Shown piece after piece: positions 1 through 7,594 of a stretch of 64,000 nucleotides of DNA. The translations under genes and the position numbers were made by a program. Each line of letters starts with the position of its first letter. Position 1 is the stretch's first letter. The DNA lies in the NCBI RefSeq assembly GCF_000502875.1, contig NZ_AYWX01000004.1:163442-227441 (forward strand), given 5' to 3'. The notes beneath the pieces are model-generated. The model saw only the letters and a program-made list of their open reading frames with translations, did not search any database and was not told the DNA's origin. The DNA is from Mesorhizobium sp. L2C084A000. Its GTDB lineage: Bacteria > Pseudomonadota > Alphaproteobacteria > Rhizobiales > Rhizobiaceae.

Positions 1-729
1 GATTTCGCCTTCGGCTACGACCATCGCGACTACCTGCCGCCGGCACTGAAGGCGCAAGGCGCCGAGGTCATCGCGCAGATCGCCATCCCGCCGACGGAAT
101 CGTCCTTCACCAAATACTTCCCGCAGATCCCGGCCGAGACCGAGGTGATCTACCACGTCATGGTCGGCCCGGCCGTGCTCACCTTCGTCAAGGAGCTCGG
201 CGAGTTCTACGGCTCCAACCGGCCGCAACTGTTCGGCTTCATCGATTCGCTCGAGGCCACCGACATCAACAGCCCCGGCCTCGAATTCCTGGACGGCAGC
301 CATTTCTGGGAAGGCTCGCCGCGCTATGCGCAGGCCAACGATTCCGAAGCGCAGAAGGCCTATCGCGCCGCCGTCGGCATCGACGACAATGGCGCTGCCG
401 TCGGCGATCCCAAGGATGTCTCCACCGCAGCCCACATGTTCGGCTGCTGGGAGACGCTCTACGTCGTCAAGAAGGCAATGGAAGACGCCGGCTACAAGGG
501 TCCGGAAGACCGCGCCAAGCTGGTCGAGGCGACCGAGGCCCTGACCGAGTTCGCCGAAGGTCCGGAGCATCCGCAGGGGCCGAAAACCTTCAACGGTAAG
601 ATCCACCAGTGCTTTGGCATCCAGAACATCTCCAAGGTCGAGGGCGGCAAGCTCAAGGTCGTGCACAAGACCAAGATCGAGGACGGGCTTTACGAGGCCG
701 AGGGGGATTACACGACGCAGGCGCTTTGA
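1..729 (+). CDS. ABC transporter substrate-binding protein, C-terminal part (Peripla_BP_6 / LivK type), truncated by window edge
   Basis: The reading frame is open from base 1 and ends with TGA at 727-729, so only the last 242 residues are seen; the true start lies before the window. The visible part has the closed two-lobe style of Peripla_BP_6 proteins, for example the stretch YFPQIPAETEVIYHVMVG and a C-terminal KIHQCFGIQNISKVEGGK. Such proteins bind amino acids, amides or urea in the periplasm and hand them to LivHM. It is followed after a 214-bp repeat-containing gap by livHMGF on the same strand, so it is very probably the receptor of that importer. The substrate cannot be read from this fragment. 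Confidence 0.85.
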   Translation, partial: DFAFGYDHRDYLPPALKAQGAEVIAQIAIPPTESSFTKYFPQIPAETEVIYHVMVGPAVLTFVKELGEFYGSNRPQLFGFIDSLEATDINSPGLEFLDGSHFWEGSPRYAQANDSEAQKAYRAAVGIDDNGAAVGDPKDVSTAAHMFGCWETLYVVKKAMEDAGYKGPEDRAKLVEATEALTEFAEGPEHPQGPKTFNGKIHQCFGIQNISKVEGGKLKVVHKTKIEDGLYEAEGDYTTQAL

Positions 730-758
730 GCTTAGCTCCAGCAGCGTGAGCGCCAAGA

Positions 759-916
759 CACCCCCCTCTGTCCTGCCGGACATCTCCCCCGCATGGGGGG
801 AGATCGGCAGTTCGTGCGGCGGTGCCCATCTGCGAGCGTTGATGGTTGGCGAAACCAGTGAGGACATCCAATCTCCCCCCTTGCGGGGGAGATGTCCGGC
901 AGGACAGAGGGGGGTG
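759..916. repeat. Composite palindromic intergenic repeat between binding-protein and permease genes
   Basis: A perfect 32-bp inverted repeat has arms at 759-790 and 885-916. Each arm also holds its own small hairpin: ATCTCCCCC pairs with GGGGGAGAT around 783-804 and again around 871-893. The 94-bp spacer is not obviously coding. The element fills almost the whole gap between the binding-protein gene and livH. It resembles the mosaic palindromic elements common between rhizobial genes; transcribed, it could form a long stem that separates expression of the abundant receptor from the membrane subunits. Confidence 0.8.
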
Positions 917-943
917 CCTCGCGCATCCGCCGGTGCGTAGCCG

Positions 944-1825
944 ATGCACTTCGGTCCCCACCTACTCCTCGCCGCCCTCGAAGGCCTCGTCACATCAGCC
1001 GTGCTGGCGCTGACCGCGCTTGGCCTGTCGCTTGTGTTCGGCGTGATGCGCGTCGTCAACGTCGCGCATGGCGAGTTCTTCATGCTGGGCGCGGTGCTCG
1101 CCTGGGCGATCACCACGGCCATCGGCGGTCACCCTGCGCTCGGTTTCCTGGCGGCGCTGGTGATTGCGCCGCTGATCGTCGGCGCCATTGCGTTGGTCGC
1201 CGAACGGCTGGTGCTGCGCCGGCTCAATTATAATCCGGAAGCCACCATCGTCGCCACCATCGGCATGCTCTACATCATCCAGCAATTGGCGCTGACTTTT
1301 TACGGCCCGGAGGCGCGGCCGGTGGAGCCGCCGTTCAGCTATCGCATCCTTTTGCCTTGGTTCGGTTACTCTGGCTACAAACTGTCTGTTATCGCCACTT
1401 CGGCGCTGCTGCTCATTGCGACATGGCTGGTGCTGACGCACACCAGGATCGGCCTCGTCATGCGCGCCACCCAGTATGACAGCGAAACCGCACAGGCCTT
1501 CGGCATCCCTGTCGGCCGTGTCTATGGCGGTGTCTTCGCGCTCGGTGCCATGCTGGCGGCCATTGCCGCGGTGCTGATCGTGCCGATCAGCCAGGCGCAT
1601 TATCTGATGGGACAGGATCCGCTGCTGCTCTCCTTCATCGTCGTCATCATCGGCGGCCTCGGCTCGCTGCGCGGCACGGTCGTCGCCGCCGTGCTGATCG
1701 GCCTCTCCGACGGCATCATCTCGATGTTCTTCTCGCCGACTTTGGCCAAGATCATCGCAACGCTGCTGGTCGCCATGGTGCTGGTGTTCCGCCCGCAAGG
1801 CCTGTTCGGGACGGCATCGCGATGA
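944..1825 (+). CDS. livH: Branched-chain amino acid ABC transporter permease LivH
   Basis: 293 residues, the usual length for LivH. The protein is a multi-span inner-membrane permease with the N-terminal ALTALGLSLVFGVMRVVNVA block and the cytoplasmic MRATQYDSETAQAFGIP loop that contacts the ATPases, followed by the GGLGSLRG segment near the C terminus. It forms the transmembrane channel together with LivM. The start ATG at 944 lies just after the palindromic repeat. Its stop overlaps the livM start (ATGA at 1822-1825), showing translational coupling. Substrate is likely an amino acid or amide, not determinable from sequence. Confidence 0.92.
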   Translation: MHFGPHLLLAALEGLVTSAVLALTALGLSLVFGVMRVVNVAHGEFFMLGAVLAWAITTAIGGHPALGFLAALVIAPLIVGAIALVAERLVLRRLNYNPEATIVATIGMLYIIQQLALTFYGPEARPVEPPFSYRILLPWFGYSGYKLSVIATSALLLIATWLVLTHTRIGLVMRATQYDSETAQAFGIPVGRVYGGVFALGAMLAAIAAVLIVPISQAHYLMGQDPLLLSFIVVIIGGLGSLRGTVVAAVLIGLSDGIISMFFSPTLAKIIATLLVAMVLVFRPQGLFGTASR

Positions 1826-2784
1826 GCGAAGCTTCGCCGGCAAAAGCCTATGCCCTGCATCTCGGCGTCATCGCGCTGCTCTTCGTGCTGAGCTTCCTGC
1901 TGCCGGAGTACTATCACGGCCTGCTCGCCCGCATCATGGTGCTGGCGGTCTTTGCCATGGGCTACAACATGCTGTTCGGCTATGTCGGCCTGCTCAGCCT
2001 TGGCCATGCCATGCTCTTCGCCGCTGGGCTCTATGGCGCCGGCCTTGCCGTCATCCAGCTCGGCTGGAGCGTACCCCTGGCCTTCCTCGGCGGAATTGCC
2101 TGCGGCGCAGTCCTGGCACTGGTGATCGGCCTGCTGGCACTGCGCACCACGGGTGTCGCCTTCATGATCGTCACCATGATGTTCGCCCAGGTTTTTTATC
2201 TCCTCATTCTTTATTTTGCGGCGTGGACCGGCGGCGACCAGGGCATGGTCGTGCCGCAGCCGGCGCGGGTGCTTAGCTTCGGCACGACATCGCTCGAGCT
2301 CACCAATCCAACGGTGCGCTACTTGACAGCGCTCGGGCTGTTTTCGATCGTGCTTCTCGTCAAGTTGGCCATGGTCCGCTCCCGCTATGGCCGCGTGCTG
2401 GTCGCCATCCGCGAGAACGAGGAGCGGACGAAGATGCTGGGATACGACACTTTCTCCAACAAGCTCGCCGCCGTCGTCATCTCCGGCACCATCTGCGCGG
2501 CGTCGGGTGCCGCCTATGCACTGCTGTTCGGCTATGTCGGATCGAGCTTCGCCTCGGTGCAGTATTCGATCCTGCCGCTGCTGTGGGTGCTGCTGGGCGG
2601 TGCTGCAACAACGCTCGGGCCGCTGATCGGCACGCTGTTCATGTACTATGTCATTGATATCACCAGCGGCTACACCTCCGCCTATCTGCTGATCGTCGGC
2701 ATCGCGCTCATCCTTTTGGTGCTGTTTTTCCCCAAAGGCATTCTGGGCAGCATCCGCCAGCGCTGGCTCGGGTGGCTGCCATGA
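1822..2784 (+). CDS. livM: Branched-chain amino acid ABC transporter permease LivM
   Basis: 320 residues with the LivM layout: hydrophobic N terminus, GYNMLFGYVGLLSLGHAM block near residues 48-65, the cytoplasmic RYGRVLVAIRENEERTKMLG coupling loop near 190-210, and a C-terminal WVLLGGAATTLGPLIG segment. It pairs with LivH as the channel of the importer. It overlaps livH by four bases at its start and livG by four bases at its end, so the whole cluster is one tightly coupled transcript. Confidence 0.92.
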   Translation: MSEASPAKAYALHLGVIALLFVLSFLLPEYYHGLLARIMVLAVFAMGYNMLFGYVGLLSLGHAMLFAAGLYGAGLAVIQLGWSVPLAFLGGIACGAVLALVIGLLALRTTGVAFMIVTMMFAQVFYLLILYFAAWTGGDQGMVVPQPARVLSFGTTSLELTNPTVRYLTALGLFSIVLLVKLAMVRSRYGRVLVAIRENEERTKMLGYDTFSNKLAAVVISGTICAASGAAYALLFGYVGSSFASVQYSILPLLWVLLGGAATTLGPLIGTLFMYYVIDITSGYTSAYLLIVGIALILLVLFFPKGILGSIRQRWLGWLP

Positions 2785-3509
2785 TGCCGCTTTTGACCAC
2801 CAAGGGCCTGTCGCGCAACTTTGGCGGCTTGCGCGCCATCGACAATGTCGATTTCGCGCTGATGCCGGGCGAGATCCGCGCCGTCATCGGCCCCAACGGG
2901 GCGGGGAAAACCACCTTCGTCAGCCTGGTCAGCGGCCGCATCCAGCCGTCTGCCGGCATGATCGTCTTCGACGGCGCCGACATCACCAATCTGCCTGCCT
3001 ATGTCAGGGTGCGCAGAGGCATCGCCTACACCTTCCAGCTCACCAGCGTCTATGCCAACCTGTCCGTTTACGCCAACGTCGCGCTGCCCGCGCAACTGAC
3101 GCTGCGGCATGGCAGCCATTCCAAGAGCGCGATACAGGCCGCTGTCATGTCAGCACTCGAACGCACCGGCCTAGCCGATCGTGCCCACATGCCGGCCGGC
3201 CAATTGTCCTACGGCCATCAGCGCCTGCTGGAAGTGGCGATGGGCCTGGCGCTGAAGCCGCGCCTGCTGATCCTCGACGAACCGACGCAAGGCCTGGCCG
3301 ACTCTGAGATCGACAATTTCATCACGTTGGCGCGCGAGATCGCCAAAAACGCCACCGTGCTTCTGATCGAGCACAACATGCCCGTGGTCATGCAACTGGC
3401 CGACCGCATCACCGTCTTCAACGCCGGCAAGATCCTCGCCGAAGGCACGCCCGAAGCAATCCGCGGGAACGTGGCGGTGCAGGAAGCCTATCTGGGGACC
3501 GCCCCATGA
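2781..3509 (+). CDS. livG: Branched-chain amino acid ABC transporter ATP-binding protein LivG
   Basis: About 242 residues. Walker A is GPNGAGKTT near residue 40, the LivG-type signature segment is QLSYGHQRLLEVAMGLALKP, and Walker B is LLILDEP followed by TQGLA. The signature reads SYGHQR instead of SYGEQR, a known type of variation. I place the start at ATG 2781, which gives an ATGA overlap with livM; an upstream GTG at 2772 is possible but would lengthen the overlap. LivG and LivF form the ATPase pair of the importer on the cytoplasmic face. Confidence 0.92.
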   Translation: MMPLLTTKGLSRNFGGLRAIDNVDFALMPGEIRAVIGPNGAGKTTFVSLVSGRIQPSAGMIVFDGADITNLPAYVRVRRGIAYTFQLTSVYANLSVYANVALPAQLTLRHGSHSKSAIQAAVMSALERTGLADRAHMPAGQLSYGHQRLLEVAMGLALKPRLLILDEPTQGLADSEIDNFITLAREIAKNATVLLIEHNMPVVMQLADRITVFNAGKILAEGTPEAIRGNVAVQEAYLGTAP

Positions 3510-4240
3510 CCGAGACAAACAAGGCCGAGGCGACGTCTCAAGCACTCACCATCTCGGGGCTCGACTGCTTCTATGGCGAGGTCCAGGTGCTCTATGGCCT
3601 CGACCTGGTGCTGAACAAGGGCGAGGTGCTGTGCCTGTTCGGCCGCAACGGCGCCGGCAAGACGACGACGCTCAAAGCCATCATGGGGCTGGTTCCCTCG
3701 AGCGCCGGCTCGATCAAACTGGCTGGCCAAGAGTTGACCGGGCTGCCGGCGCATGAGGTGCCCAAGGCCGGCGTCGCCTATGTGCCCCAAGGCAGGCGGC
3801 TGTTCGCCGAGATGACGGTGGCGGAGAACATCGAGATCGGGCTGATGGCGCGCGGCAAGGGCAAGGCGGCGCGTGAAAACGTGCTCGACCTCTTTCCGTT
3901 GCTGCGCCAGCGGCTGCGGCAACGTTCAGGCACACTGTCCGGCGGCGAGCAGCAGATGCTGGCGATGGCGCGCGCGCTCTGCCTCGAGCCGCAGGTGCTG
4001 CTGCTCGACGAGCCGACCGAAGGGCTGATGCCGTCGATGATCGCCAAGATCCGCGAGACGGTGTCGAAGCTGCGCGACATGGGCGTTTCGACCATCCTAG
4101 TCGAACAGCGTGTCGATGCGGTGCTTTCTGTCGCCGACCATGTTGCCTTCATCGAAAACGGCCGCAACCGCGAGACGGTCGATGTCGAGGAATTGCGTGC
4201 CGACCCGTCGGCGGTGCGCCGTTATGTCGGCGTGGGCTGA
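3506..4240 (+). CDS. livF: Branched-chain amino acid ABC transporter ATP-binding protein LivF
   Basis: 244 residues with Walker A GRNGAGKTT, the LivF-typical YVPQGRRLFAEMTVAENI segment, signature LSGGEQQMLAMARAL, and Walker B LLLDEPTEGLMP. The start ATG overlaps the livG stop (ATGA, 3506-3509). It is the last gene of the importer operon. Its stop codon directly abuts the stop of the convergent antiporter gene at 4241, with no room for a separate terminator between them. Confidence 0.92.
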   Translation: MTETNKAEATSQALTISGLDCFYGEVQVLYGLDLVLNKGEVLCLFGRNGAGKTTTLKAIMGLVPSSAGSIKLAGQELTGLPAHEVPKAGVAYVPQGRRLFAEMTVAENIEIGLMARGKGKAARENVLDLFPLLRQRLRQRSGTLSGGEQQMLAMARALCLEPQVLLLDEPTEGLMPSMIAKIRETVSKLRDMGVSTILVEQRVDAVLSVADHVAFIENGRNRETVDVEELRADPSAVRRYVGVG

Positions 4241-5686
4241 TCAGCCGAAGAACAGAAAACCCGCACCCAAAAATGTCGGGATCAGCACCAGGCCCGACCA
4301 TGCCATATAGCCGAAAAAGCCCGGCATCTTGACGCCGCGATGCCTGGCGATGGCGTAGACCATGAAGTTCGGCGCATTGCCGATATAGGTGTTGGCGCCC
4401 ATGAACACCGCACCGGCCGAGATCGCAGCCAAAGTCGAGGCGAATTCCGTCATCAGGTGCCGGGAGTCGCCGCCGGCAAGCTCGAAGAACACCAGATAGG
4501 TCGGCGCATTGTCGAGGAAGGATGACAGCGCCCCAGTCAGCCAGAAATAGGCGAGGTCATTGGGCCCGCCCGAAGGCGAAGTGACGAGGGCGACCAGCGG
4601 CGCCAGCGCGCCCTCATGGCCGGCCCTCAGGATAGCGACGACCGGCACGATGCAGATGAAGATGCCGGCAAACAATTTCGCCACCTCCGATATCGGACCC
4701 CAGTTGAAGCCGTTGGCTTCGCGGTATTCCTTGCGCGAAATGGCAAGTGAAAAGAGGGCAAGCGCCAGGATGAGAGCGTCGCGCACCAGGTTCTGCAGTT
4801 CCAGGCTGACCCCGCACACGGAGAAGCTGACGCCCGGCTTCCAGGTTGCCGACAGCAGGATGGCGCCGATCACGCCCGCCAGCAGCGGAAGGTTGGCCAG
4901 GCCGCGCAGACGCACCTTGGTATCCGGTGTCGGATCCTTGATCTTCGGCGCGCCAGCCTCGCGCCGGTGCAGGATGATGTCGATGCCCAGGAAGACGGTC
5001 AGCACGGCACCGCCGACGAACAGCGTCTCGCGCCAGAGGTTGGCGGTCGTCCAGAAGAAATCGACGCCTCTGAGGAAGCCGACGAACAGCGGTGGATCGC
5101 CCAAGGGCGTCAGCGAGCCACCGATGTTGGAAACGAGGAAGATGAAGAAGATCACGACATGGGCGTTGAACGGACGGTTGTCGTTGGCGCGGATGATCGG
5201 CCGGATCAGGATCATCGAGGCACCGGTCGTGCCGATCACCGATGCCAGCAGCGCGCCGACCAGCAGCAGGCCTGCATTCACCAGCGGCGTGCCGTGAATG
5301 TTGCCGGCAATGAGAATGCCGCCCGAAATGGTGAACAGCGCAAACAGCAGGATGATGAACGACATGTATTCGGTGAGCAACGCATGCAGCACCGCTTCGG
5401 TCGCTGTGGGGACACCGAAGGCAACCGCCAGCGGCAGGACCACCAGAGCGCCCCAAAGGGCCGCGATCTTGCCGTAGTGATGCTCCCAGGCATGAGGAAA
5501 CAGCAGCGGACCGGTGGCGATCGACAACAACAGCCCGGCAAAGGGCAGCGCCCACCACAGCGACATCGAAGCGCCGGGCAGGCCGTGTTCCTCCGCCGCG
5601 AAAGCTTGTGCCGGAAACAGCGTAGCGGCAATTATCGCAGCGCATGCAGCCAACAGGGGAATCGGATATGAAAAAGGCCCCCTCAT
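4241..5686 (-). CDS. Na+/H+ antiporter-like transporter of the ArsB/NhaD (CitMHS) superfamily
   Basis: From ATG 5686 the protein has 481 residues: a hydrophobic leader ending in a signal-peptidase-like FPAQAFA, then about a dozen membrane spans. Superfamily hallmarks are GTTGASMILIRPIIRAN and SNIGGSLTPLGDPPLF, which fit proteins annotated as sodium:proton antiporters. The start is uncertain. ATG 5686 lies in the edge of a hairpin repeat (5680-5820). An in-frame ATG at 5842, preceded by an AGGTAG stretch, would add 52 residues translated through that repeat. Partner ion is inferred from family resemblance only. Confidence 0.8.
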   Translation of the reverse strand: MRGPFSYPIPLLAACAAIIAATLFPAQAFAAEEHGLPGASMSLWWALPFAGLLLSIATGPLLFPHAWEHHYGKIAALWGALVVLPLAVAFGVPTATEAVLHALLTEYMSFIILLFALFTISGGILIAGNIHGTPLVNAGLLLVGALLASVIGTTGASMILIRPIIRANDNRPFNAHVVIFFIFLVSNIGGSLTPLGDPPLFVGFLRGVDFFWTTANLWRETLFVGGAVLTVFLGIDIILHRREAGAPKIKDPTPDTKVRLRGLANLPLLAGVIGAILLSATWKPGVSFSVCGVSLELQNLVRDALILALALFSLAISRKEYREANGFNWGPISEVAKLFAGIFICIVPVVAILRAGHEGALAPLVALVTSPSGGPNDLAYFWLTGALSSFLDNAPTYLVFFELAGGDSRHLMTEFASTLAAISAGAVFMGANTYIGNAPNFMVYAIARHRGVKMPGFFGYMAWSGLVLIPTFLGAGFLFFG

Positions 5687-5820
5687 CCGGCCGCTACGCG
5701 GCCACCTTCTCCCCGTTGGGGAGAAGAGACGAGCTTCGGCGCCGGCAGCCTCCTCTCCCCTAGGGGAGAGGTCGGATCGCCCCGAATTGCCCTTCGCAAT
5801 TCGGCTGGCTTCACCGAAGG
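5680..5820. repeat. RIME-like mosaic of four hairpins at the 5' end of the antiporter gene
   Basis: Four successive perfect stems are present: GGCCGC/GCGGCC (5689-5703), CTTCTCCCC/GGGGAGAAG (5706-5726), a 20-nt palindrome centred on CCTAGG (5752-5771), and CCGAATTGC/GCAATTCGG (5782-5804). This order matches the type of mosaic intergenic repeat that is very common in rhizobial genomes. It overlaps the probable start region of the antiporter gene on the minus strand and stays open in that frame. Element limits are approximate. Confidence 0.75.
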
Positions 5821-5872
5821 CGACAATCCTGCCTTTAAACATCGGATCTCTACCTGTTGCCCCACGATCCGT

Positions 5873-6487
5873 TCAATCCGACAAAGGGTCTTCGAGCGTC
5901 ACGCCGGCGTCGCGCATGCGCTGCAGCATGGCATGGAGCGAGCCGTTGAGATCGATGCCGCGGCAGGCATCGAGCCGCACTATGGTTTTAAAGCCCTGGC
6001 TAACGGCGTCCAGCGCCGAGAAGGCAACGCAGAAATCGGTCGCCAGCCCGACCAGGGTCAGCGTGTCGATGCCGCGCTCCCGGAGGTAGCCGGCAAGGCC
6101 GGTCTGTGTCGTGCGATCGTTTTCGAAGAAGGCCGAGTAGCTGTCGATATCAGGCCGGAATCCCTTGCGGATGACGAGTTCGGCCTTGGTCCAGGCGAGG
6201 CCGGAATGGAAATCGGAGCCCAAGCTGCCCTGGATGCAGTGGTCCGGCCACAGCGTCTGCTGGCCGTACGGCATCTCGATCATGGTGAAGGGATGCGCGC
6301 CCGGATGGCTCGAAGCAAAGCTGGAGTGACCGGCGGGATGCCAGTCCTGCGTCAGCACGACATGGTCGGTTCGCCGGATCAGGTCGTTGACCAGCGGCAC
6401 GATCTCATCGCCGCCAGCAATCGCCAGCGCGCCGCCCGGACAAAAATCGTTCTGCAGGTCGATGACGACAAGCGCTTCGTCGGCCAT
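5873..6487 (-). CDS. pncA: Nicotinamidase / pyrazinamidase (isochorismatase fold)
   Basis: 204 residues, normal for PncA. Visible marks are the N-terminal VVIDLQNDFCPGG with the catalytic Asp, the metal-binding DWHPAGHSSF segment, WPDHCIQG, the Lys region VIRKGFRPDIDSYSAF, and the nucleophile region LVGLATDFCV. It hydrolyses nicotinamide to nicotinate plus ammonia in NAD salvage. The start ATG 6487 has an AGAGGAAAG ribosome site. It is divergent from the Mo-hydroxylase operon and shares a 246-bp promoter region with it. That neighbourhood fits a role in supplying nicotinate, but PncA is also a housekeeping enzyme. Confidence 0.93.
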   Translation of the reverse strand: MADEALVVIDLQNDFCPGGALAIAGGDEIVPLVNDLIRRTDHVVLTQDWHPAGHSSFASSHPGAHPFTMIEMPYGQQTLWPDHCIQGSLGSDFHSGLAWTKAELVIRKGFRPDIDSYSAFFENDRTTQTGLAGYLRERGIDTLTLVGLATDFCVAFSALDAVSQGFKTIVRLDACRGIDLNGSLHAMLQRMRDAGVTLEDPLSD

Positions 6488-6629
6488 GGGCTTTCCTCTT
6501 CCGTATGCAGGCTCCAGTGGAAAATGCCGCTGACGCGACCGGACGCAGAAACTTGACCAGATGGCCGGCGGCGTCAACCTCTCGCGACATAACAAATGCG
6601 TGCCGGCCGGGTCGCTGCAAACTCCGGCT

Positions 6630-6670
6630 TTGACAAATCCTGCGGGCTTGATATCATTTGCATACGAATG
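6630..6670 (+). promoter_or_regulatory. Promoter and candidate MarR operator of the Mo-hydroxylase operon
   Basis: A strong sigma-70-type promoter is visible: TTGACA at 6630-6635, a 16-bp spacer, and TATCAT at 6652-6657. A near-palindrome, CATTTGCATACGAATG (6655-6670, 12 of 16 positions symmetric), overlaps the -10 box and expected start site. That is where a repressor such as the MarR protein encoded at the end of this operon would bind. The link to MarR is inference. The coding start follows at 6734 after a GGAAGG ribosome site. Confidence 0.6.
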
Positions 6671-6733
6671 AATTTCTCGGCTTGAACGCCGGAAATACCG
6701 GATTCGGAAAGTTCCTTTTCTGGAAGGCAAAGC

Positions 6734-7594
6734 GTGATCCGTTACGCGAAACCCACCTCGGTCGACGAAGCGCTCGCTTTGCTTGGCGAGGGCGCCTGGC
6801 GCATCCTTGCCGGCGGCACCGATTTCTATCCGGCACAGGGCAGCAAACCCTTCCGCGACAATGTTCTCGACATTAACGGCCTGGGTTCGCTGCGCGGCAT
6901 TGCCGAGACGAGCGACCATTTCGTCATCGGCGCGCGCACGACCTGGACCGACATCGTCCGCCACCCCTTGCCGCCGGCCTTCGATGCCTTGAAACAGGCG
7001 GCGCGCGAGGTCGGCTCGGTGCAGATCCAGAACGTCGCCTCGGTCGCCGGCAATGTCTGCAACGCGTCGCCGGCCGCCGACGGTGTGCCTGCCCTGCTCG
7101 TCCTCGATGCCGAGGTCGAGCTGCGCTCGGTGGCAGCCACGCGGCACCTGCCGCTGCAGGACTTCATTCTCGGCAATCGCCGAACGGCTCTGCTGCCCGG
7201 TGAGATGGTCACGGCCATCCGCGTGCCGAGACCCGCTGCTACGGGCATGTCGGCTTTCGTCAAGCTCGGCGCGCGCCGTTATCTCGTCATTTCCATTGCC
7301 ATGGTGGCGGCACGTCTGGTCGTCGACAACGGCCTTGTCCGGCAAGCGGCGGTCGCCGCCGGCTCCTGCTCGGTGGTGGCCAGGCGGCTGGCCGGCGTCG
7401 AAGCCGCGTTGTGCGGGCTGCCGGCGGATGGCGGACTTGCCTTTGCGGTCCTGTCCGCGCCGATGAGCGAACTGTCGCCGATCGCCGATGTGCGCGGCAG
7501 CGCCGAATACCGGCTCGATGCGGTGCGCGAGATTGTTGCCCGCGCCCTGCTCGCGGCTGTGGGCCGGACGACTGGCGAAGAGGTGGCGGCATGA
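6734..7594 (+). CDS. Molybdenum hydroxylase FAD-binding subunit (xanthine dehydrogenase family, CoxM/XdhB type)
   Basis: 286 residues. The FAD-binding domain shows [12 protein letters not shown] near residue 27 and [29 protein letters not shown] (given here as landmarks, split over residues 95-122), followed by the CO-dehydrogenase-flavoprotein C-terminal domain. The subunit passes electrons from the [2Fe-2S] clusters to its electron acceptor. Start is GTG 6734 with GGAAGG seven bases upstream. It overlaps the next gene by ATGA. First gene of a six-gene operon ending in a MarR regulator. Confidence 0.9.
   Translation: MIRYAKPTSVDEALALLGEGAWRILAGGTDFYPAQGSKPFRDNVLDINGLGSLRGIAETSDHFVIGARTTWTDIVRHPLPPAFDALKQAAREVGSVQIQNVASVAGNVCNASPAADGVPALLVLDAEVELRSVAATRHLPLQDFILGNRRTALLPGEMVTAIRVPRPAATGMSAFVKLGARRYLVISIAMVAARLVVDNGLVRQAAVAAGSCSVVARRLAGVEAALCGLPADGGLAFAVLSAPMSELSPIADVRGSAEYRLDAVREIVARALLAAVGRTTGEEVAA

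Noticed and set aside
4241-5842. Antiporter start at ATG 5842 as the primary annotation
   Set aside because: It would translate 52 residues of repeat sequence ahead of a signal-like leader. ATG 5686 is preferred, though the upstream ribosome site is better and the matter is left open.
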